A stretch of 64,000 nucleotides of DNA, taken from Pegoplata infirma. Its lineage: Eukaryota; Arthropoda; Insecta; Diptera; Anthomyiidae. This document shows positions 51,501 through 60,949 of the stretch, piece by piece. A program made the translations under genes and the position numbers. Position 1 is the stretch's first letter. The number at the start of each line of letters is the position of its first letter. The stretch spans positions 179,816,065 through 179,880,064 of the forward strand of contig OY992537.1 in assembly GCA_963921195.1 (NCBI GenBank). The letters run 5' to 3'. Under the pieces are notes generated by a model that saw only the letters and a list, made by a program, of their open reading frames with translations, did no database searches and was not told where the DNA came from.

Positions 51501-52082
51501 TGGTAAGGACCCAAAAGTAAGATCCAATACCTCTTCTCTGTTTCTAATTTGAAAGGTCGGTTTATCACCTACGTTATAGAATTTCAAGTTGTTTTGTATT
51601 AAAAAGTCTAAAAGATCCTCTCCCCTTGGATTTGTATCCGTACTTCCCCATAGAGTATGGTAAGAATTGGAGTCACATCCAACAAGCAATTCTATCTTCC
51701 TGCTCTTGCAGTGTTCAACTACATCATTAATAAGAGGTGGTGGTGAATCAACCCTATCCTCCCCATTGGAAAAATAAGCAGATGAAACTATAAAAGTACC
51801 CCCACCATTGTCTATTTTCACCGTGGTCACGTCTGCATTACAAAATTGTTTTAAAATAAAACAACTTATGTTCTTTTTAGCTAAAATACATGATCTAGGT
51901 TTATTTTCACATTTCATATAAAGTAAATCATAAAATTTATTTTCTAGGCCCATTATTTGTTTTCTGTTTACCCATGGCTCTTGGATCAAAGCCACTTCCA
52001 CGTCGTACCTATTTAAGTGGAGGATTAAATTAGTCGTTGCCACGATACAATGATGAAGATTAATTTGAATAAACTTAATCAT
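48501..52082 (-). CDS. LOA-like ORF2: APE endonuclease, reverse transcriptase, RNase H, 1193 aa
   Basis: Catalyses target-primed reverse transcription. APE-type endonuclease in residues 1-220: NLHHC, LIQEPWV (catalytic E), VGCDSNSYHTLWGS and FSDHKYIEF. RT about 460-790: FIPKAG, DFRPISLSSFMLKTLERIL, FLDIEGAFNNV, GTPQGGVISPLLW and AYADDLL near 657. RNase H about 912-1035: FTDGSK, QAEVYAI, IDSQAAL and NERADELA, so all four acidic positions are kept. A zinc knuckle CRWCRESVEDTYHFLCEC starts near 1137. No interruption. Start at 52082, one base after the ORF1 stop, so translation probably depends on reinitiation. Confidence 0.93.
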   Translation of the reverse strand: MIKFIQINLHHCIVATTNLILHLNRYDVEVALIQEPWVNRKQIMGLENKFYDLLYMKCENKPRSCILAKKNISCFILKQFCNADVTTVKIDNGGGTFIVSSAYFSNGEDRVDSPPPLINDVVEHCKSRKIELLVGCDSNSYHTLWGSTDTNPRGEDLLDFLIQNNLKFYNVGDKPTFQIRNREEVLDLTFGSLPKVDGWNVLDEVSFSDHKYIEFSVNTMESSENKVFRNPRRTDWNKFRESLNKTLGNKSIEIGSVETLESTLGNIEKCLVASYNKSCPLSRPGGKKNQPWWNQDLRALRKESRKAFNKAKKDDNDEDWTEYRTKLRAFKKEMRKAKRENYVNVIEELMNIKDTSRLRKMLSKQDKFIGNIRTPCGNWTESTEDTLRLLFETHFPGCSFTQQESEPSTSIQSCNFSEMADIITMDNVIWAVNTFGPYKSPGLDGIYPKMIQEGIDIIGDTLLCIFRFCVNQSYVPTSWRKVKVAFIPKAGKIQHCTAKDFRPISLSSFMLKTLERILDEHIRRNICPLSISGSQHAYIKGKSVDSALHVAVQHIERSLSFKDYTLGVFLDIEGAFNNVKSDAILSALIRTGIETSIVKWLMTMLTHRKITSELGNTVTHAIATRGTPQGGVISPLLWLLVVDEILRKLDRNGLTVVAYADDLLIMSSGKCLSTISDRIESSLNMLSVWAEECGLKINPVKTEMVLFTGKRLIPSFDLPKLNGVSLKLSDSAKFLGVILDRKLTWTLNLKERIKKAYAALYSCQRLVGKKWGLKPKLFHWLFTAVVRPVLTYGCHVWWPVIEYRTHADSIKRVNRIALLSITGAMKTTSTEALEVLLDMTPLDLFIKENAKITLNRLIQTGSMKNRQVRHTKIIGSFERSTRTDYDIPHNVTDGRLKIVIPSLDDWLNSRVKLQQINVFTDGSKMSTGTGSGFYCMELNLNESYRLDNDCSIFQAEVYAIAKAAEHISMLPIYRCDIGFFIDSQAALMALKSDDIRSKVVSRCHRELKVLSEQHNITLCWVPGHKDILGNERADELARRGAELAQETAESEVFPPLSIFCQKIRLDSRAIWLNKWSSTDRSVQTKLLWDESLLKHSKILLDMNRKQLRATVNLITGHNTLGKHMVTIRIRNDDTCRWCRESVEDTYHFLCECPALSFRRFKIFGSYIFQNLSELRGTNPWTLLAFIKASKWDA

Positions 52083-52083
52083 T

Positions 52084-53664
52084 TTAACTTACCGTAGATG
52101 CCCTAGCTCGTTCCTCCATTTCTATTATTGGTCTGGCAATAGCACTGCTAAGACCCACGCTTATTCTGTTCCCATTCATTTGAAGTCGTTCCAACGTTTC
52201 GGTATTGACAGCCAGGATGATACTTCTTCCCGCATTAGTTGGTTCATCCATTCTCAGAATTTTCCAATCAGATGATGGATAAAGTCTCCTGTTCTGCGCT
52301 ATCAATATATCTAAAAGCCTATCTTTGGGTAAAATGGGTCCTGTGATGAACACTCTTATCCTAGGTTGCCTGGGTAATTCGTTTTCATTGATAACCTTCA
52401 GTTTCGCTCCCTCCCATAGTCCATCTAGTTTATTTATCGTTTCCCTCAACCAATTAAGTGTGTCGTCCGTCTTGCAATATAAAATTTTATGTCCGTTCCT
52501 TGTTTGTATGTTTCCAAAATATGGCATAGAGTCCGTACCCTCCCGTACAAGATCCGACACTAGGAAAATTAATTTGCCCTCTAAAAGCTTCCAGTTTTCA
52601 TCTCCAATGCGTCTGTCTGAGTTACCCTCGTCTATAATAGCAACCCCTATACAGCCCTCGTTATAAATATTACGTCCTGAGTCCGGCTTTGTCTTTTTCA
52701 AAACTGTGACTTCCGGCGAGCCGGAATCCTTTGTCCTATCTCGCTTGCTGCATCCAGGTTCCATAGTATCAGGGTTAAGTGACCCCTCAACTAACGGAAT
52801 AGCAAACCCATTATCGTTCACCTCCGGGTTAGGAGAGGAACTCATAATACCACTCGGCTTAGATAATGGGCAGGATCCAACTAAGGTCGAACTCAGATCT
52901 ACACCGTTTCTTGCCCAGGACGAGGAAGAAGAGCTTAGTGGCTTTTCTGTCCCCATCCTTTTCTCCTGAGCTACTTCAGCTAAGGCTAAAGATAGCGGAG
53001 GGGCTAGGTTAACGGTTTCATGGTCAGGTTTGCCTATCTTAGTTACTTCTAAGTCTTCGTTGCCTAAAGTTTTGGAAGACGAGCTACGTGGCTTGTCTGT
53101 CCCCGCCGTCACTGCTTCAGCTGTGGCTAAAACAAGTGAAGGTGTTAAATTAATGGATTTTATGTTTACCTGATTATTACCTTCATTGAAGCTATCTTCA
53201 ATATCAATTTTCAATTGGCTCCATTTTAGGACAACGTCCCGAGCCTTTGCCAAATTTTCCTTTTCCTCTTTGCTCAGAAGATTCTTTTCCTTTTCTCCTA
53301 GTTTTTTGATTAACCGAAGAGCTTCAGTGACTTTACGAAAAACCCCAGAGTCTGCATCGGAAGCAGAATCTAAGTCTTTTTCGCCAGTCACGCCTTTCAT
53401 CGCATTCACCAGGGAACGATCTTCACTACCCAAATTTATAATGGACGAAGCAACAGAGCCACCAACATTTCTCCCATTTTCTTCTAAAATTTTCTTAGCC
53501 GAAGCCAACCGAATTTTCTCACCCTCAGTAAGACATTCCTTCTTACTTAATCTCTTAAAATTCAATTTAGCGTTCTTCCATGATTTAGAAGATATAGTAG
53601 AGCAGTTGGATAACAATTCTTCATCGGTGGCTAAGTTCAAAGTGTTTAAACTGGAGTTCGACAT
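52084..53664 (-). CDS. LOA-like ORF1 (RNA-binding/gag-like), 526 aa
   Basis: Lies directly upstream of ORF2 in the same element (TAA, one A, then ATG). The N-terminal two thirds are charged and Ser/Lys-rich with coiled-coil-like stretches (residues about 20-160), and two related segments (LTPSLVLATAEAV and LAPPLSLALAEVA) suggest an internal repeat. The C-terminal 180 residues form a globular domain (CIGVAIIDEG to RARASTVS) resembling the DUF4780-type domain I recall from fly LOA-like ORF1 proteins. No CCHC zinc knuckles are visible, unlike Jockey or I ORF1. Presumed role is RNA packaging and chaperoning in the cytoplasm and nucleus. Confidence 0.85.
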   Translation of the reverse strand: MSNSSLNTLNLATDEELLSNCSTISSKSWKNAKLNFKRLSKKECLTEGEKIRLASAKKILEENGRNVGGSVASSIINLGSEDRSLVNAMKGVTGEKDLDSASDADSGVFRKVTEALRLIKKLGEKEKNLLSKEEKENLAKARDVVLKWSQLKIDIEDSFNEGNNQVNIKSINLTPSLVLATAEAVTAGTDKPRSSSSKTLGNEDLEVTKIGKPDHETVNLAPPLSLALAEVAQEKRMGTEKPLSSSSSSWARNGVDLSSTLVGSCPLSKPSGIMSSSPNPEVNDNGFAIPLVEGSLNPDTMEPGCSKRDRTKDSGSPEVTVLKKTKPDSGRNIYNEGCIGVAIIDEGNSDRRIGDENWKLLEGKLIFLVSDLVREGTDSMPYFGNIQTRNGHKILYCKTDDTLNWLRETINKLDGLWEGAKLKVINENELPRQPRIRVFITGPILPKDRLLDILIAQNRRLYPSSDWKILRMDEPTNAGRSIILAVNTETLERLQMNGNRISVGLSSAIARPIIEMEERARASTVS

Positions 53665-54599
53665 AGTTATCTATTTTCAAAAAGTATGAGATAATAAAAA
53701 TAAATAATATAAATATCAAACTCTACGTCTAAATAAACTTCCATATTTATTATTATCCTTCTTTTCTACTATTTACCTTTTCCCCTAATATCCAACAACA
53801 AAATGTATAAAACAGTGCATACATACATGTAAAAATAACACTTTACACACTTATTAATAATTACTACTAACAAAACACAATAATAAAAGGATTTTTCCCT
53901 TCCCTTCTTTTTATAATTAACTACGATTGTTAGTTTTACATCTGGCCACCTTAAAATATTTGTTAACTATAACAGCTGTATTGAGTTGTAAGCTTCACGC
54001 TGTATCAACAAAATAAATCATATGTTTACTCAAACAATGATTATCGTCTCTTCTGTTTCACACAATTTCACAAGTCACTCCGAAAGCAACAAACACAACA
54101 AAATCAAAAAAATTAAAATGGAATTCATAAGAAAACCAATTCCAACACAATTTCCAGTGAAGTTTATATTAAATAAAACACTAAAATTACAATTAAACTT
54201 ACCAACAATTCAATTAATTAATACAAAAATAAAAAAGAGTATTTTTCGTTTTAATTTTGGAACCAAAACCAAGTATAAAAACGTTTTAAAAACCGCACTT
54301 TTTACAAATTTAATTGCAGCTAAAAAAAATCACGTCTCAACTTAACAATAGAGAAGAGAGCCTTGAGTTAATGATGCAGAATTATTCGTTATATCGTGCT
54401 TTATATTGTGTCAAAAATTCGTATTAATATCTTTTAAACTCACCGTTTGAGAAGAGTACACACCATTATTACATTTTCTATGTACCGGCCTTTTTCATTT
54501 AAAAACCAGTTTTAATAGTAAACTTTAAACGTGTTTTCTGCAAAATCAAATATTTTGAGTTGTGACACTATACAAGTAAAGGAGCGATATATCGAAAGG

Positions 54600-55440
54600 A
54601 ACTGGGTAAACCTCTGCTGGGAGATTATTCGACATACGGCTACTTCGACTGACAAACGAACCTTCTCTGTAATGCGCTGCGCGATCAACTGTACAATCGA
54701 CATCAAATGGATGTGATCTACTAGACAACCAAGTGTGGTGAACAAAAACTCGGGCTATTAGGATAAGTTCACTCATCTCGGCGGAACACTTTCAATGGAT
54801 AGTTCGATAGAACTGAGTCACACAACCCACATTCCGACGATGCTCCAATCAATAAAGTTGGATACCCTATTGTCATTGATCATTGATCAACGCCCTTCTT
54901 TGCACACGGTCCAAGAGCTTCAAAATGGACTTTGAAGCCCCTGCCCATATATGGGACTTGTATTTCATCTTCGGTCAAATGTAAGTGGTATAAATAGGAG
55001 GTCGTATGAGGTAAAGTATTTCTTACACCTGTTTAAAAACCGGAGACACTTGAACGCTTCTTTCGGCACTTGAAAAACGTGCTAATTCCATCAGACATCA
55101 CACTGAATTGTCATGTCCAGAACTTTAAGAGTGCCGGGTTCCTCGACACTTATACCACCCATATGTACAGCTGACACTTTTGGGTCAACATACAATACTG
55201 ATTCTTGCGTGCATTAAACTTGAACCTATTCGCAAGACCCCACTCGGAGATTGTCAACAGATCCTGAATAAGTATTTATGGAATAAGCACATGACAAGCC
55301 TTGTGGTCTTTGGGGACTGCGGCAGAATTTGAATGGTACTCTAAATCGGTACCTTTCTACAATCTCTGAGAGTGGGGACGATCAAACAGGTTCGCAAGAC
55401 CTAATGTTGTATTTTGATCCACAGACGGGTCGTTGAACCG
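54600..55440 (-). pseudogene. Jockey/CR1-like RT C-terminal relic
   Basis: With several shifts the minus strand reads DLLTISEWGLANR (55240-55280), an IYGQGLQSPF-like segment, and a C-terminus HPFDVDCTVDRAAHYREGSF...NNLPAEVYP (54590-54700). That ending is characteristic of Jockey/CR1-like ORF2 proteins in flies. Not the LOA type. Truncated at both ends; the left edge meets the MITE at 54587. Confidence 0.8.
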
Positions 55441-55447
55441 ACATTGA

Positions 55448-56122
55448 ATTTTTTTTTTTTTTTAAAGAAGCAACACTCAGGCAATGCTGCCTATCAATTA
55501 CCAATGTAACCGCGATGCTTCTTTCGAAAAGGAGATAGAAGAGAGATGAATGATTTGGAAGATAGAAGGGCTTCAGTATGGCAACACTGTAATTGCGCGT
55601 GTTGATAATTTTGAGTACAGTTGTTGCATCGCCATCTGTTATTGATCTGGCGAATTATGGTTATAACCATTATTTTATAATTTTACTTCGTTGACGTTTT
55701 AGTGCTATTTATCAACGAAGGAGGGTGCTGCGATAGATATTAGTTATAAATAGAAACTAATAAATATCTGAACAAATGTTGTTCTGCATGAGCTGAGAAT
55801 CGAACCCAGGCTTGCTGGCTAGTTGTCCAACGCGCTAACCACTAAAGGTGTGTTTAGATCATCCCACCGAGTCTTTGGATTTTAAGAAAGTAAAATATTA
55901 CCAAAGTCTTAATACTGCTAAAAAATCATAAACAAAATCAAAAGACATTTTTAAAAACAGCTGTTTGCATGCAAATCTAATGACACACAGCCATTTTTTG
56001 AAATATTTCATAAAATCAAATGTCTTATTGGACTGTCAACAAAATCATATTACACACGATTTTTTGACAGGTCTTTATACTCAGTGGTATGATATAAACA
56101 CAGCTTAAGCCACAGCACCCTC
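55448..56122 (-). mobile_element. Candidate tRNA-derived SINE, split by a MITE
   Basis: Sense is minus. The 5' head (56122-56109 joined to 55845-55786) reads GGTGCTGTGGCTTAGTGGTT, then AGCGCGTTGG, and ends GGGTTCGATTCTCAGC, close to pol III A-box and B-box sequences of a tRNA. A body of about 330 bp follows, ending in a 16-bp A-run (T-run 55449-55464 on plus). The head is interrupted by a MITE at 55846-56105. The target duplication was not resolved. Confidence 0.6.
55846..56105. mobile_element. MITE with TAA target, TIR AGGTGTGTTTA
   Basis: TAA at 55843-55845 and 56106-56108. The ends AGGTGTGTTTAGATCATCCC and its near inverse extend about 30 bp. Removing it rejoins the tRNA-like head of the SINE candidate. 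Harbinger-like by target length only. Confidence 0.75.
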
Positions 56123-56177
56123 AAAAAATAAGTGAAGAAAGAAGCTTTCAAGTGCCTTGTTGTTTTAAATCTGTGTA

Positions 56178-56386
56178 GGTTAGGTTGGGTTGTAAGTGGC
56201 TGCTGACGTTTTACGTCAACACACGTAGACTCTGAGGTCCATTGTGATACCACGGGACCGTAATAGGTTTCCCTACTAGTCCCTGTCGTTAAACCATTTT
56301 GAGCTTCTTATAAAACTCCTTAGATGTTGAATTTTGACATCCAACAAATCAGAAAGATCGTACAGCTCCCTAGATCCCAGTGAAGC
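56178..56386 (-). pseudogene. 5'-truncated LINE 3' end with 11-bp target duplication
   Basis: Reverse-strand copy of the family at 7475-7680: the last ORF2 codons, UTR, hairpin TGACGTTTTACGTCA (56204-56218) and a tail with GGTTAGGTTGGGTT. AAATCTGTGTA flanks it (56167-56177 and 56387-56397), showing a target-primed insertion of only 209 bp. Confidence 0.88.
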
Positions 56387-56398
56387 AAATCTGTGTAA

Positions 56399-56514
56399 GT
56401 GTCTCTTCACAATACAGCAGCAAACAGCAGACAGCAAAATTTTTACATGTATTTTGTTGTTGCCGCAACAACAAAATACATTTACAAATTTTATGAAATA
56501 TTGTGAAGGGACAC
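56399..56514. mobile_element. Hairpin MITE with TAA target, 116 bp
   Basis: TAA at 56396-56398 and 56515-56517. Ends GTGTCTCTTCACAATA and TATTGTGAAGGGACAC. Its centre is a near-perfect palindrome (ATGTATTTTGTTGTTGC and its inverse with one base between). It sits at the edge of the LINE fragment's target duplication. Confidence 0.8.
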
Positions 56515-56559
56515 TAAGCCTTACTTCACTAGATCTTCATAGATCTCCAAACTTTATAA

Positions 56560-56960
56560 CCAGCTATATTCGACCGAAGATGGCATGAAAATAATATATT
56601 TTTTGGAGGGACTTTAGAGTTAACTTAGAAGTTTCTGAACCGTATTCAAGGGATGGTCGTGTAACTACTCAATGAAAGTAAGGTATTAAGCTACGGCTAA
56701 GGTACAATGGACTTTTTTAATCTCAAAAATGGGACGTGCTAGAAAAAAATGGATGGCAGATTCGAATTCAGAAGAGCAAAATCTATAAGAATCAGTTTGA
56801 TATTTTACTAGGAGGTTTTTGCTTCAGAGAAATAGGATTAAAAGCAGAAATCTTATTTTTCCTTGTAAACAAGACAATTTCAGTTTAACTCCCAGACCAC
56901 AGTCTCTTGCACATTTAAACAGATCTTTTAGAAAACCCTGAAGAATGCCCCTTAATGTTG
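56560..56960 (-). pseudogene. Possible further LINE RT relic
   Basis: On the minus strand a CGLGVKLKLSCLQGKIRFL-like stretch (56835-56915) resembles the WSxxxGLxxNPxKTxLVLF segment after YADD. Very decayed; a chance resemblance is possible. Confidence 0.35.
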
Positions 56961-58510
56961 TTAGGTACTTTCCTTTTACCACTTTCGCGACATCACCAGC
57001 ATATCATCACCAGACAACATGAACCGGCACTACGTAAAAAAAATATATTTTTGTTGCTTATGTTGGTCTTCCCCTCTGAGTACGTTGTTGGGCTGGTAAA
57101 ATTCTTAAATGGGCAAAATCAGATCAGAGGAAAAAAGTTTCTCCTTGAAGAACTAAAAAACCTCTGAAAAACTACAATTTTTACAGCTTTTATACCCTAA
57201 ATCAAACCGAAATAGGTAGACCCCTGTAGTTTAGCACGAATATGTCTTATGTTACTGGAATGGTTAAGTTCGTAAATAGGCCAAATTAGAGCAGGGGGAA
57301 AAAATTTATCTCTTGAAGAACTAAAACAAGCACAAAACACAATTTTTTACATGTTTTTTTGTATATTTGCTCAACAAATAAAACATTTTTATGCCATATG
57401 AATTTAATCGACCTGCACTTGAAGCAAGGGGATTAGGCAAGGGAATGATATTTTTTTGCCCGCCCCCTTTTGAGGGTGTGGTTATAAAAAATAATAAAAA
57501 AGTGATAATAAAAATTCAATAATAAAATTGTGCAACTGAAAAGGAAAAAAATACATGGCAACTCTGAATCAATGTTTAATTATAGCAAGGGGATTAGGAA
57601 ATGATATTTTTTCGCACGCCCACTTTTGAGGGTGTGGTTATAGAAAATAATAAAAACAGTAATAATAAAATTGTGTAACTGGAAAGAAAAAAAATATGTA
57701 TATGGCAACTCTGGATCAATGCTTAATTATAAAGCGTACATACAAACATATGCACATAAGTATTTTTTGTCACCGATGTCATATAATCGGTTGAACACTA
57801 GTTTTTATGAATGGATTTGCGCGCTTTTGTTTGTATGTCTAGATCGATAAATTCTCTGACCAATACTATGTTGAGTATACGAGTGTATTCAGTTGAAAAT
57901 GTTTTTTATACCCTACACCACACTGTGGTACAGGGCATAATGAGTTTGTGCTGATGTTTGTAACTACCCGAAATATTAGTCCTAGATCCACCTTTAAGTA
58001 TACCGATCGTCTCAGAATCACTTTTTGAGTCTATTTAGCGATGTCCGTCCGTCCGTCCGTCTGTCTGTCTGTCCATGTAAAAGGTGTAAACACGATACAG
58101 GTCGCAATTTTTAATTAATTGACTTGAAATGTAAGCCTCTCTTGTCCCAAGGATGAAGCCTACTGAAATTGGTCCATATTTAGACCTAGCCCCCATACCA
58201 GCGACGTATCCAGGAATTTGAAAAGGAGGGGGCCATCTCGAAATTTTTTTTAATCATAACAAAAATATTATTATTTTCTAGGACTACAAAACCCCCCCCC
58301 CCCCCTGTACTTTACTTTTTAGATAAAGAATATCTCCTCAGACTCATCAAAATTGAAGAACCTGCAGAATCTGTACGCAAAAAGCACTTTTACAATTGTA
58401 AGCCAAATTTTCGGTAAAAATACAATTGCTTTTTCGCCAATTTTTTAACATCAAAAACTTGGTTAAATTACGCAAAAGTCTTAGTGAGTTCTATTTTTAC
58501 CAAAAACTTA

Positions 58511-59000
58511 CACTCTAAAAAACGCATGTAATCTTACTATTATAAATTGGGTAAATTTTTGTTGAATAGCACGCATTATGTGTTAATATAAACACTAAAT
58601 GCGTATAATAAATTCAAACCAATTAAACACAGCAAATTAAAAATATTATCCGTTAATTCAAATATTTTACACACAAATGCGTAAATAAAATTGTCGAACA
58701 ATATACATACACACATGTTAAATAACTAAAACGCCAGATAAAAGTATAAGCTTCCGTAGCGTAGTGGTTAAGAAGTGTACTTTCAAATCAGAAGGTGGCG
58801 AGTTCGATGCTGGCTGGCGCCGCATGTTTTTTTTTTTTTTGATTTTTTGTTATATTTTATTCACCTCTTTTTTATTTAAATTGACCACATGTGGTCAATT
58901 TATTCAATTTACACATTCAGAGTAAAATTACCCAATTTATAGTAGGAGTCCAGTTTCCTACTATAAATTGGGTAAATTTCAACAAATTTTGATTAGAGTG
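58511..59000. mobile_element. MITE, TIR CACTCTAA, carrying a tRNA-like segment
   Basis: TA flanks (58509-58510 and 59001-59002). The ends CACTCTAAAAAACGC and TTTTGATTAGAGTG, with ACTATAAATTGGGTAAATTT inverted near both ends. It belongs by its CACTC ends with the MITEs at 13907 and 23416. Confidence 0.75.
58750..58821 (+). ncRNA. tRNA-like sequence inside a MITE (probably not a functional tRNA)
   Basis: GCTTCCGTAGCGTAGTGGTT looks like a tRNA 5' half with an A box, and GCGAGTTCGATGCTGG looks like a B box, at normal spacing and followed by a long T-run (58828-58840). The acceptor and T stems do not pair well, so I regard it as a tRNA-derived relic with pol III promoter-like boxes. Confidence 0.5.
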
Positions 59001-60949
59001 TAGTTAAGTAACGCAAAAGTCTTGGTCTTGATCAAAAACTTTGCTCATAAGTATAAGTTTTTTGCGTTTGAAAATTTTGATATAAAAAATGTCTTAGAAT
59101 TTGAGAATTTTTTTTAGTAAAAACTCCCTTAAAATCTGAGATTTTTTTATAGAAAAAAATGTATCAAAATCTGAGAAGTTTGCTATAGAAAATATTTCTG
59201 AGAATATTTTGAAAAAAACACGTTTCGCAAAAATGTCTTTAAATCTGTGAATTTTTTATGAAAAAATGTCTGATACATTCTTAGATGAGGTATTTTTCCT
59301 ATAAATAAAATGGGTTTTTTTGAGTATGTATTTCTGATAAATTTCATAATCATCGATCGAATACTTTTTGCAAAAAAACGCGTTTGAATTGCAAAAAAAT
59401 CAAATTAAAGGAACAAGATTGATTTTGATATCCTGACATCAAGTTATCTTACCAAATATTTTAATAGTTCAACATTTTTCCGATATTTGCCTTCGAATAT
59501 TCAAAACTGCTAATTTTGGCGTGTTTACCGTTCTACGGTTACGTATTCGTAAGTTAGGGCGTTCTATTTTCGAGATATTCACTTTTGAAAGCTTAAAAAA
59601 ATCTTATTTAGAGCTCTCTGCTACGTATTCTCACGTAAGAGCCATAATAGGGGACCTGATTCCAAATCAGCAAGTCAAATTTATTGTAGAACATTTCGTT
59701 GTCGAGATATTTGGACTTGAAATTTTTATTAATTCTTTAGCGCTTTTTACGGTTCTACTGGTACATATTACTGCGTTGGCGCAACATTTTAGTAAGGCCG
59801 CTGTTCCAAAAAAAGTAATTCTCATAAAAAATGTGAAAATTAAAATTTCCGATTTTTTTTGGTGTTCTAGATTTCACATCCGAATTTCTTTTTCGTTTTG
59901 TTTCACATAAATAAAATTTGATGAAAGTAAAACGAATGCACTTTTTTCCTTATAATTCTTTAAATTTTAATTATTCGATTTCAACTTCGAATCAAAACGT
60001 GATCAACAAAACACTAATACTTGATTTCATGTGATTCGGAAATTTTCATGTGAATTGAAAAGTTGTGAAAGACAGAACAGAGGCCTAAATTTTGTATGGT
60101 GCTTCTGTAAATTTGTTTATAAAAATGTATCTATTTTTATTCAAATAAAAAATAATCAAATTATTTTTTGCCAGTTTAAATATTGTCCCAATTCGTTTTT
60201 TAATATTTAAAACTGTAGGTTTTTAATTCAAACCCTATTTTTTAAAAAAGTTCTAGAATGAAAATTAAAAATTAAATATTTAGTATATACTAACATTTTT
60301 CTTTCGAAAAAAAAATTTAAAATCTGAGAATTTTTTATTGAAGTTATGTCTCAGAACCTGAGACTTTTAATATGGAAAAACTCCCTTAGAACCCCCCCCC
60401 CCCCTGAATACGTCCATGCCCCATACAAAGGTTCTTTTTAGTTTTGGCTCAAATGACGCTAATAACCGTATTATAATTTGGCAGGTAAACGTGTTTTGCC
60501 TTCACAAATCACCATTCCGAGTTTTAAAGAAATCGGACCAGTTCTTCTAGTAGCCCCATACAAACCACCTTCCTGATTTTCACATAAATCTCTCAAATTT
60601 CATGAAAATGGAAAATATTTAATTAAAATTTTGTTTGGGTATGTTAAACGTGTACTTAAATAATCTTATCAACTCTGATAATTATCGGACCAGTTTTGGA
60701 CATAGGCCCCTTGTAAAAATTTGGCCCGATATTCAGTTAAAGCGGTTTATTGTCAACAAATAGAAGCCTATTGCACTCAAATTTGATTTGTGAGTGTTTT
60801 TTTACACTTATTAAAGGTTTGACAAAATATAGATCTAATCCGTCCAAGGGACTCATTTTCCGGTACCCATTTTCCGGGAAACTCTGGTGTAGGGTATTAT
60901 ATGGTCGGTCTTGACCGACTATAATTTTCATACTTGTTTTTTCTTATTT

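Larger units (their letters stand above)
48377..54362 (-). mobile_element. LOA-like non-LTR retrotransposon, apparently full length
   Basis: 5986 bp on the minus strand, flanked by an exact 13-bp target duplication TTGAGTTAATGAT (48364-48376 and 54363-54375). Layout: 5' UTR of about 700 nt, ORF1 (52084-53664), ORF2 (48501-52082), 3' UTR of 124 nt with an 8-bp stem-loop, and a (CCTAA)3-like tail. APE, RT and RNase H in ORF2 together with this ORF1 type point to the LOA clade; R1 or I are alternatives. Intact frames and an exact duplication suggest a recent insertion. Confidence 0.9.
48319..54587. mobile_element. MITE (TCGCTC family) split by the LOA-like retrotransposon
   Basis: The left piece 48319-48376 and right piece 54363-54587 together align with the intact copy at 16454-16723. 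Ends TCGCTCCTTTACTTGTATAG and its inverse, TA flanks. The sequence TTGAGTTAATGAT is present on both sides of the inner element. Confidence 0.85.
58199..60418. mobile_element. hAT-type element, TIR CAGCGACGTATCCAGG
   Basis: The exact 8-bp duplication CCCCATAC lies at 58191-58198 and 60419-60426. The ends CAGCGACGTATCCAGG and CCTGAATACGTCCATG are inverted with three mismatches. C-runs of 13-15 occur near both ends, with CTCAGAATCTGAGA-type words inside. A TA-target MITE (58511-59000) is nested. The open frame at 59521-59910 has no recognisable domain and is not called as a gene. Confidence 0.87.
57903..60938 (-). mobile_element. DINE-1/Helentron-like element, family B, split by a hAT element
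   Basis: Minus strand. The tail stem-loop ATACCCTACACCACACTGTG (57908-57927) and GTCC/GTCT microsatellite (58045-58073) are on the left, and the head palindrome GGTCGGTCTTGACCGACTAT is on the right (60903-60922). Without the insert at 58199-60418 it is about 816 bp and aligns with 2387-3076. Confidence 0.72.

Noticed and set aside
53186..53689. 167-residue plus-strand frame opposite the LOA-like ORF1
   Set aside because: Antisense shadow of ORF1; composition follows the complementary codons.
58750..58821. Functional tRNA gene
   Set aside because: Acceptor and T stems do not pair and the sequence is embedded in a MITE; kept only as a tRNA-like relic.
59521..59910. 129-residue plus-strand frame
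   Set aside because: Inside a hAT-type element, no domain recognised, AT-rich sequence with dispersed words around it; treated as chance.
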